From positions 1 to 5,905 of the forward strand of contig JADGNS010000349.1 in assembly GCA_017883355.1 (NCBI GenBank): a DNA stretch of 5,905 bases, written 5' to 3'. The notes under the pieces are model-generated. The model saw only the letters and a program-made list of their open reading frames with translations. It had not been told where the DNA came from and searched no databases. How positions within the stretch are numbered: position 1 is the first letter of the stretch; the number at the start of each line of letters is the position of its first letter. Shown piece after piece: positions 1-5,011 of the stretch. This DNA comes from Candidatus Solibacter sp. (lineage in GTDB: Bacteria > Acidobacteriota > Terriglobia > Bryobacterales > Bryobacteraceae). A program made the translations under genes and the position numbers.

Positions 1-580
1 CTTCTTCGGTCCACACGTTGCCAGTTCGGTTGGTCAGGGTCTTGGACAGTCGCCGGCCGTTCTGCGTGGCGCCCTCGACGACAACCGCGGCCTGCTTCAA
101 GCCGGTGACGGGATTGCCGGCCGCCACGATTTCGACGCGGAGGGTTCCGACGTTGAGTTTCAGCGGCACCGGAGGCGCCGCGGGCGGTGGGGGCGCCGCC
201 GCCGTTTTTGGTGGCGTCTGAGCGATGAACTCCACCAGGGTCATGGCATACTCGAAGCGCTGCGGCTTTCCGGCAATCTCGCGCACGCCCATTTCTTCAA
301 TGAGCATCTGCCTGATCCTGGTGGCGCTCGCTATGTCGGCCACGAATTGCACCGGCGCCGCAGCGCGGAATTTGGTCCGCAACGTCTCCACGCCGGAGAG
401 AGCTTTTGGGCCGGTCAGGATGCCATTCAAATGGACGCGAGAAGCGCGGCGGCCCAGATCCTGCAGGAAATCGCCCTCCAGCGCGGGGACGTTGTGCTGG
501 TTGAAGATCTCGTTGTCATCGCCAACGCTCTCCTGAACCTGCTGCAACTCAACGCCATCGAGCATGGGCTTAGCCGCCAT
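1..580 (-). CDS. Tail hub-like protein (DNA-circularisation N-domain / gpU-like) with Pro linker and extra C-terminal domain, partial
   Basis: The frame opens at an ATG (bases 578-580) and stays open to the left edge, giving 193 visible residues with the C-terminus missing. Residues about 31-119 form one domain that aligns without gaps to the preceding gene product, about 41 of 89 positions identical by hand count, with shared blocks GPKAL, KFRAA, PV.FV and AGKPQRF. The pattern resembles the N-terminal domain of Mu gp43-type DNA-circularisation proteins and the P2 gpU family, which belong to the tail hub or tail end; that assignment is by eye. Residues about 122-139 are a Pro/Ala linker. From about 140 there is an alternating beta-type sequence ending in a TGNVW turn, which looks like the start of a carboxypeptidase-regulatory or Ig-like beta sandwich. 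The start lies two codons after the TGA of the upstream paralog, in the same frame. Its Shine-Dalgarno is poor (AAGGA 14 bases away), suggesting re-initiation or coupling. The frame is secure; the function is moderately so. Confidence 0.85.
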   Translation of the reverse strand, partial: MAAKPMLDGVELQQVQESVGDDNEIFNQHNVPALEGDFLQDLGRRASRVHLNGILTGPKALSGVETLRTKFRAAAPVQFVADIASATRIRQMLIEEMGVREIAGKPQRFEYAMTLVEFIAQTPPKTAAAPPPPAAPPVPLKLNVGTLRVEIVAAGNPVTGLKQAAVVVEGATQNGRRLSKTLTNRTGNVWTEE

Positions 581-586
581 AATCTC

Positions 587-1042
587 TCACTTCTTCCTTG
601 TCAGATTCACCGCCAGATGTCCGGTGAGTCTGGCGCCTTCCGCATGGATACCCGCATTCAAAGCCGCATGGTTCTCCTTTGCGGATGGCTTGATGAACTC
701 GTGCAGGACCAGCGCATAGGCAAACCGCTGCGGCTTGCCCGCCAGATCCTGAAAGCGCAGGTCGGCCACCAATGCGTTGGTCACGCCGGCCCCGGCGATG
801 AAGTCCGTAACGAAGGGAACCGGCTTGGCGGCGCGGAACTTGACGTCGAGTTTTTCGATGAACTGGAGCGCCTTCGGTCCCGATGCGATTCCCCAGAGTA
901 GGATTCCCGTGGCATGCCTGCCCATGTTCTGCAGAAGGCTTCCAGGCATACCAGGGGGCTTGAGTTCGGCGAGGCTCCGGCGGTCGGAGAGTGTTACCTC
1001 CTGAACCTGCGGTAATTCGAGATCGGCCAGTTTCACTGTCAT
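587..1042 (-). CDS. Tail hub-like protein, single-domain paralog (DNA-circularisation N-domain / gpU-like)
   Basis: This encodes a 151-residue protein. Residues about 29-117 are the same domain as in the next gene downstream: same length, no gaps, with GPKAL near residue 55, KFRAAKPVPFV near 68-78 and AGKPQRF near 100. The remaining 34 residues are a short polar tail ending in TRKK, with no linker or extra domain. By eye it belongs with phage tail-end or hub proteins of the Mu gp43 N-domain or P2 gpU type; a LysM-less spike adaptor is an alternative. The ATG at 1040-1042 is preceded by GGAG at 1051-1054 with 8 bases of spacing, and follows the stop of the 354-residue gene after 15 bases. It is likely co-translated with its neighbours. 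The coding call is strong; the exact role in the tail is inferred from similarity pattern and position. Confidence 0.85.
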   Translation of the reverse strand: MTVKLADLELPQVQEVTLSDRRSLAELKPPGMPGSLLQNMGRHATGILLWGIASGPKALQFIEKLDVKFRAAKPVPFVTDFIAGAGVTNALVADLRFQDLAGKPQRFAYALVLHEFIKPSAKENHAALNAGIHAEGARLTGHLAVNLTRKK

Positions 1043-1057
1043 GCCGCAAACTCCGTC

Positions 1058-2122
1058 CTACACATCGATGCCATGACGCCGGGCTTCCGCATCGAGGATT
1101 TGTTTGATCCCGGCGGAGAGAGCCTCCAGATCCCAATCGCGAGCCGCTTCCACGCTGCCTCCGCCCGTGAGCGGCAACAGTGGCTGCGCCAGCGCCGTCG
1201 GAGCCGGCACAAGCCGCGGGACTCGAAAAGGCGGCGTGAACTGGAATGCTTCGGACGCCTCACTCGCACCGGAGATATCCTGGCTGGTGGCGACCGATTC
1301 CGGTTGCGGCCCGCGCGAAGACGCCTGCGTGGGACCTTCCGCCGCATTGCGAAGCCTGGCAGATTCGACCCCCAGGCGGAAGGCCGGCCCGGCATTCAGC
1401 AACTCCAGGGTGGCGGCAGGACCCTCTAACAATCCGGACCACGGATCGATCCACGCGTGATCGATCCACGCGCCTGCGCCGGGGTTGGGCTGCGCGGAGG
1501 AGAGGGCGAAGCGGCTCATCGTGTGGGCTACTCGCCGGCTCAAAAGGTCCGCCAGGGCCGAGCCCGCTTCGGATGCCGGTCTCGGCGCGCCATGAGATCG
1601 GTTGGCGCCCGCCGTTAGGCCGGCCGGGAGATTGACGGCACCGCTACTGGTCCCGTTGTGCGCCTCGAATTTCTTACGGCCAGTGAAAGAGGAGCGGCGG
1701 TGTTCCGCCCAATGGCGCAGAAGCTCGCCGTCGGCCTGCCTGGGAAGCCGCAAGCACTCCTCGCTGGGGCGCTGCGCGAAGGTACCAGGCGAAGCGGGGC
1801 GCTGTTCAGCCCGCTTGCGTACGGCGACGGCCGCCGCCGGCTCTGCGCGCTTTCGCACGCTGCGTGAAACCGGCGCTGCTCCCGCCGGCGGGCGGGAGGA
1901 TCCCCTGGTTGCGGCCTCCAACCCATCTCCCCACAGCGGCCCCGCCAACAAACCTGGAGAGAAGCCTTCCAGAAAAGTCACCCAGGCGGTAGCGCGCCGC
2001 AGTTGGTTCATTCGCCACGCGGCCTCGTTAGTCACCTGCTGCCAACGTGCGGGTGTCCGGGCGCAACTGAAAAGCGCGGACGTGAAATGAGCCGGTGAAA
2101 GGATAGTTTGTCCGCTGATCAT
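1058..2122 (-). CDS. Hypothetical Ala/Pro/Arg-rich protein in the tape-measure position
   Basis: I do not recognise this 354-residue protein. The first 70 residues look ordered, with several Trp and hydrophobic positions (about 27-65). Residues 72-215 are rich in Ala, Arg, Pro, Ser and Gly and probably mostly disordered; they contain the hexapeptide VRKRAE twice (89-94 and 101-106). A short duplication gives AWIDHAWID at 218-226. Residues 260-325 are again Pro/Ser/Ala-rich. The last 25 residues, from DWDLEALSAGIK to RRHGIDV, predict an amphipathic helix that could dock on another tail protein. Its start overlaps the chaperone stop as ATGA, with GGAG at 2130-2133 seven bases upstream, so it is translationally coupled. 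In Mu and PBSX the tape measure sits in this slot, but this protein is short and I see no long coiled coil or transmembrane segments. Long open frames also exist on the opposite strand, so the call rests on the coupling, direction and codon pattern in the VRKRAE repeats. Confidence 0.8.
   Translation of the reverse strand: MISGQTILSPAHFTSALFSCARTPARWQQVTNEAAWRMNQLRRATAWVTFLEGFSPGLLAGPLWGDGLEAATRGSSRPPAGAAPVSRSVRKRAEPAAAVAVRKRAEQRPASPGTFAQRPSEECLRLPRQADGELLRHWAEHRRSSFTGRKKFEAHNGTSSGAVNLPAGLTAGANRSHGAPRPASEAGSALADLLSRRVAHTMSRFALSSAQPNPGAGAWIDHAWIDPWSGLLEGPAATLELLNAGPAFRLGVESARLRNAAEGPTQASSRGPQPESVATSQDISGASEASEAFQFTPPFRVPRLVPAPTALAQPLLPLTGGGSVEAARDWDLEALSAGIKQILDAEARRHGIDV
1444..1472. repeat. 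15-base tandem duplication inside the 354-residue gene
   Basis: GATCGATCCACGCG occurs at 1444-1457 and again at 1459-1472, a period of 15 bases (five codons). On the minus strand it encodes the duplicated peptide AWIDHAWID. The copies are identical in the shared 14 bases, so the duplication looks recent, and the in-frame length leaves the gene intact. Confidence 0.9.
2119..2122 (-). promoter_or_regulatory. ATGA stop-start overlap coupling chaperone-like gene to the 354-residue gene
   Basis: The TGA of the chaperone-like gene and the ATG of the next gene share bases as ATGA. With GGAG at 2130-2133, seven bases from the ATG, this is a standard translational coupling arrangement and supports the reality of the downstream reading frame. 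Confidence 0.8.
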
Positions 2123-2595
2123 TTCTCGTCTCCGTTCTTATGAGCCATCTCCAGATAGAGCAGGATCTGGCCGATCGTCATGCCGCTCACCTGCTCCGGA
2201 GTCCAGCCAAACTCCCGGGCCAGGACAAAGCAGGCTTTCGCGAGGGGCGCCTGAACATGCTCCTGGATCGCATCGCGCGGCGTGCTGATTCCGCTGACGG
2301 TGTTGATGCGTTCCACCAGGAACCGGGCGACCCCGGCGGGAAGCTTGAAGATCTGCTCGCTGTCGAGGGCAGGCTCCACCAGCCCCTGCTGAATTAACAG
2401 CGTGGCGGAGAGGCCTTCATCGTCGCGGGCCGCCTTCGCGATGCGCTGCAAATCCAGCACGTTCAGCGGACGCAGCACCACCCTGGAATCCGCCACGGCT
2501 GAGCCGGCGCCGTTGGGACGAAGCAGATCGCGGGGGATCTCGACCTCGTGGGTCAGAGAACAACCGGCCAGGAGTTCTTCGCTGGTCAGCGCCAT
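2119..2595 (-). CDS. Tail assembly chaperone-like protein
   Basis: This is a 158-residue, mostly helical protein directly after the tail tube gene, the position of Mu gp41 and PBSX XkdN. Chaperones there are thought to hold the tape measure or tube initiator until the tube polymerises around it. Residues about 38-70 (LRPLNVLDLQRIAKAA and following) and 83-100 resemble the globular part of such proteins. Residues 127-151 (EFGWTPEQVSGMTIGQILL and onward) look like the Trp-containing, T-like C-terminal part, which in lambda-type systems is reached by a frameshift but here is in frame. The ATG at 2593-2595 follows the tube stop by six bases; AAGGG at 2606-2610, inside the last codons of the tube gene, is 10 bases upstream. 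The stop overlaps the next start. The call is from position and sequence character, not a definite family hit; other small tail-operon proteins remain possible. Confidence 0.72.
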   Translation of the reverse strand: MALTSEELLAGCSLTHEVEIPRDLLRPNGAGSAVADSRVVLRPLNVLDLQRIAKAARDDEGLSATLLIQQGLVEPALDSEQIFKLPAGVARFLVERINTVSGISTPRDAIQEHVQAPLAKACFVLAREFGWTPEQVSGMTIGQILLYLEMAHKNGDEK

Positions 2596-2601
2596 GGCAA
2601 T

Positions 2602-3126
2602 TTAACCCTTAGGGAATTTGGGGGGCTTCTCCGAATCGATCACACTGATCCCGAGCGCCTTGAACTGAACGTTCTCCATGACAAAATCGTCCTCCGGCAC
2701 ATCCATGCCCCAGGTCATGAATTTCACTCCCTTCAGTTCGATGGCCGCCTTATTGGCGGGAACCGCCGGGTCATTCAGTTGTAGCTTCAGTGTGAAACTG
2801 GGCTGCACGTAGGGCTCTTTGACAGCCGTCGGTCCCGCTCCGCGCCCCAGAAGGAGAAACAGCAGGGCCCCATTCATGTAAGCCCGATCGATCTCGCCCG
2901 AGATGGCGATATTCTCCGGGTTCAACGAGACCGGGAAACGCTGACCGATCTGGTAGTACTCCCGGAGCACGGTTTGCACGCGGATTTCGACACCGGTAAC
3001 CCGGCCCACATCCGGCGTCTTGCTGTACGCCGCCCACGCGACTTTGGCGTCCTGTCCTTCCGGCGTGTTTTCGGTCGCCAGCGTGAGCGTCCCATTGGCG
3101 CCCGTGTACACATTATCCATCGGCAT
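2602..3126 (-). CDS. Contractile-tail tube protein
   Basis: This 174-residue protein would form the inner tube that the sheath surrounds and drives through the target envelope. It has the expected beta-rich make-up of XkdM- or Mu gp40-type tube proteins: an N-terminal NVYTGANGTLTL strand pair, a long strand-rich segment around residues 42-80 (VTGVEIRVQTVLREYYQIG, then NIAISGEIDRAY), a hydrophobic helix around 84-94, and a C-terminal beta block around 129-163 (ELKGVKFMTWGMDVPEDDF, then a closing strand ending GISVID). The length is normal for the family. The first ATG (3124-3126) is chosen over the ATG two codons on because AAGGAGGT at 3133-3140 sits 6 bases from it. It follows the sheath stop by 12 bases, as usual for sheath-tube pairs. 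The strong ribosome site fits a protein needed in many copies. Confidence 0.9.
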   Translation of the reverse strand: MPMDNVYTGANGTLTLATENTPEGQDAKVAWAAYSKTPDVGRVTGVEIRVQTVLREYYQIGQRFPVSLNPENIAISGEIDRAYMNGALLFLLLGRGAGPTAVKEPYVQPSFTLKLQLNDPAVPANKAAIELKGVKFMTWGMDVPEDDFVMENVQFKALGISVIDSEKPPKFPKG

Positions 3127-3132
3127 GAGACT

Positions 3133-3140
3133 ACCTCCTT
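3133..3140 (-). promoter_or_regulatory. Strong ribosome binding site of the tube gene, overlapping the sheath stop
   Basis: AAGGAGGT, a full match to the anti-Shine-Dalgarno sequence, lies 6 bases upstream of the tube ATG. Its first two bases are the last two bases of the sheath TAA stop codon (3139-3141). Ribosomes finishing the sheath would therefore terminate on the initiation site of the tube, a layout that favours coupled, high-level synthesis of the two most abundant tail proteins. It also settles which of two nearby Met codons is the tube start. Confidence 0.85.
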
Positions 3141-4905
3141 ATCCGAGAAATATGTCGACAACGATGAAATCGATACTGAACACCGGCTGTAGGCTGATAG
3201 TGACCCGGGCAATCCCCTGGATCTCCTCATCGCGCGTGGCCGAGACGTCCAGGCCGTAAGCTTCCAGCATTTCGGCATTCACCATGTCCGTCAAAAAGCT
3301 GTTGATGGTGCCGCGTAGAGCGCCGCGAACGCGCTCGTTGTTCAGTAAACCTATATAGGGCTCGGCCGCGGCGCGAATGCCATACTTGGCGTAGTCCACG
3401 ATGCGGCGGGTGGTAATCTGCCGGAATGCGCCGGGATCGGTGGTAATTCCCTTGACGATCCGAAAGCCGCTGCGGGATTCCAGGGCGAGAACGCGGTTCT
3501 GTACCATCTGAGTCAGGTGGGCCGCATCGAAGTGATACTCGAGCTCGTCGACAGCCAGGTCTTTATTAGTAGGGCTGACCTCGGGATCGAAACTGGAGAT
3601 CAGCCCCGCGAGGGCGGCCGCCGCGTAGGAGCCTGGTAAGGTGACCTCCTGGTTCGCGGCCGTATCTATGGCGTGGATGCCGGGAGCCGCGAAGATCACG
3701 CGGTCGCTCAAGAGACTGTGGCCAATCAGTTTGTCGAAGAACGTATCGACACTCGACTGGCCCGGGTTGTCCGGATGGGCGGTGTCGATGAGGCCGCTGC
3801 CTACGATGGCAATACGGTCGCGTTTGAGGGCATCGGTCGATGCCTTTGCACAGTGCGCTTCCAGCTTTGAGCCGATCGCCTTGTCGTCCTGGCCGGCCGC
3901 GACGATGATGTGAGCGTCCACACTCAGGAGCTGATCGAGACCCGACTGATAATCCGCCGCCGTGGCTCCGTCAGTGCCGCCCGCGAAGGCAGCGCCGGCC
4001 ACCGTCGCCAGCGACTTGACCGACGCGTTGTTCGGTGGGATGCTTTTCGTAGTGACGGTGTTCACCGTGCCGGAAATCCAGGCCGACTCGTTGACGAGAT
4101 GACCGACAAGATCGGCCGCGTCATGCACTACGTAGACCTCGGAAGCGCGACCCAGGCTGATGGTCACCTGTTGGGCGCTCCCCATCGCCAGGTAGGATGC
4201 CGTCACGACCGCGGGAAAATTAGGTGTCTCGGTCGAGAAGAAATGCAGCACGCCCGCGCCCGGACCGTTACCGGTTACAATCTCGACCTCACCAGACTTG
4301 GGGGCCTTGTCGTAGACGACGGTTGGAGTCGTGACGACGCCATTATTGTTCACCGTGATCCGGTTGCGAGCGCTGGCCTTGTCGATGGGCCGTTTCAACT
4401 TAGGGGCGGCGGTGGGAACGATTTCCCCATCGATGAAAGCCTGTAGAGGCGGATTGGTCGGCATCTGGACATCCACGGTCATGTGGTTGCCCCAGGTGCC
4501 TGGTTGGGGGTCCGTGCCCGGCGGGTTGGCTGTGAGCACGATAGACTCTCCGCCCTGGGTTTTCAGAGTCAATGTCGCGGACGCCGCTGTAGGGATGCCC
4601 GTCGGATCCTTGGTGCTGACCCGCACCGCATAGACCGTGGTGGCGCCGAGGGCGAACGCCTGCTCCAGCGCGCGCACCAGGGTCAGCGCGTTCGGATTCG
4701 GTTTGTTCGAGGCATTCAGCCACGGGTCATACGTATAAAACTCGTTCTTGGCATCGTCAAAGCTGCCCAGCAGGATTGGAGTATCGATGGCGCCTTTGGC
4801 GGCGGTTCCAACTACGCCAAGGTTGCCAATCGTGATCTGGCCAGGGGCGATCAGCCCTTCGGGGTGCACGTTGATGTATACGCCAGGTAGAATCATCTCA
4901 CTCAT
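3139..4905 (-). CDS. Contractile tail sheath protein
   Basis: This 588-residue protein is the contracting outer sheath. The N-terminus (PGVYINV at residues 7-13, then GVVGTAAKG at 30-38) is the typical sheath opening that supplies the inter-subunit linker strand. Residues about 41-97 follow the usual N-terminal fold, including ALTLVRALEQAFALGA and VYAVRVS. Residues about 105-295 form a beta-rich insertion likely exposed on the outside. Residues about 300-470 match the subtilisin-like sheath core (Phage_sheath_1 type), with AFAGGTDG at 306-313, SVDAHIIVAAG at 328-338, VIFAAPG at 403-409 and LPGSYAAAALAG at 423-434. The C-terminal domain (about 475-588) ends in a hydrophobic strand, FSIDFIVVDIFLG, as expected for the handshake with neighbours. 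It is longer than P2 FI or Mu L, mainly through the insertion. AAAGGT at 4914-4919 lies 8 bases before the ATG. This is the most secure call in the window. Confidence 0.97.
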   Translation of the reverse strand: MSEMILPGVYINVHPEGLIAPGQITIGNLGVVGTAAKGAIDTPILLGSFDDAKNEFYTYDPWLNASNKPNPNALTLVRALEQAFALGATTVYAVRVSTKDPTGIPTAASATLTLKTQGGESIVLTANPPGTDPQPGTWGNHMTVDVQMPTNPPLQAFIDGEIVPTAAPKLKRPIDKASARNRITVNNNGVVTTPTVVYDKAPKSGEVEIVTGNGPGAGVLHFFSTETPNFPAVVTASYLAMGSAQQVTISLGRASEVYVVHDAADLVGHLVNESAWISGTVNTVTTKSIPPNNASVKSLATVAGAAFAGGTDGATAADYQSGLDQLLSVDAHIIVAAGQDDKAIGSKLEAHCAKASTDALKRDRIAIVGSGLIDTAHPDNPGQSSVDTFFDKLIGHSLLSDRVIFAAPGIHAIDTAANQEVTLPGSYAAAALAGLISSFDPEVSPTNKDLAVDELEYHFDAAHLTQMVQNRVLALESRSGFRIVKGITTDPGAFRQITTRRIVDYAKYGIRAAAEPYIGLLNNERVRGALRGTINSFLTDMVNAEMLEAYGLDVSATRDEEIQGIARVTISLQPVFSIDFIVVDIFLG

Positions 4906-5011
4906 AGTTCTGTACCTTTCGTTGCACTAGGGGATGGAGGAAAGCCGGCACGCTCCGGACGGACTCCGTTGCCGGCCGGCGAGCCTTGGATCGGTGTTGG
5001 AAGGGCCGCTT
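4906..5011. other. Intergenic gap before the sheath gene, with inverted repeat
   Basis: This 106-base stretch is the only real gap between genes in the window. It holds the sheath ribosome site (AAAGGT, 4914-4919), an inverted repeat at 4944-4976 and an overlapping GCCGGCCGGC palindrome at 4971-4980. I could not find a convincing -35/-10 pair on the minus strand, though an unfamiliar sigma factor or host promoter type would escape inspection. Confidence 0.6.
4944..4976 (-). other. GC-rich inverted repeat, possible attenuator or mRNA-stabilising hairpin
   Basis: GCCGGCA at 4944-4950 pairs perfectly with TGCCGGC at 4970-4976, leaving a 19-base loop that contains a smaller CGGA/TCCG pairing. 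On the minus strand it is followed by only three T residues, so it is not a canonical intrinsic terminator. Sitting 38 bases before the sheath ATG, it could shield the 5' end of a processed sheath-tube mRNA or partly attenuate transcription. The pairing is seen; the function is inferred. Confidence 0.4.

Noticed and set aside
570..1136. Minus-strand open frame overlapping the first hub-like gene in another frame
   Set aside because: The translation is Arg/Gly/Pro-rich without domain character, while the competing frame has a clear paralog next door.
1246..2090. Long open frames on the plus strand opposite the 354-residue gene
   Set aside because: They overlap each other and the minus-strand gene, have low-complexity Arg/Pro/Ala composition typical of GC-rich shadow frames, and lack operon context.
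2119..2595. Programmed frameshift in the chaperone gene, as in lambda G/GT
   Set aside because: The T-like C-terminal segment (GWTPEQV and onward) is already in frame and I identified no slippery heptamer that would be needed to reach it.
3910..4446. 178-codon plus-strand open frame inside the sheath gene
   Set aside because: It is antisense to an unambiguous sheath coding region and its translation resembles no family; a GC-driven shadow is the simpler explanation.
4944..4976. Intrinsic transcription terminator before the sheath
   Set aside because: The stem has a 19-base loop and only three T residues follow on the minus strand, so it does not meet the usual pattern; kept only as a structured element.
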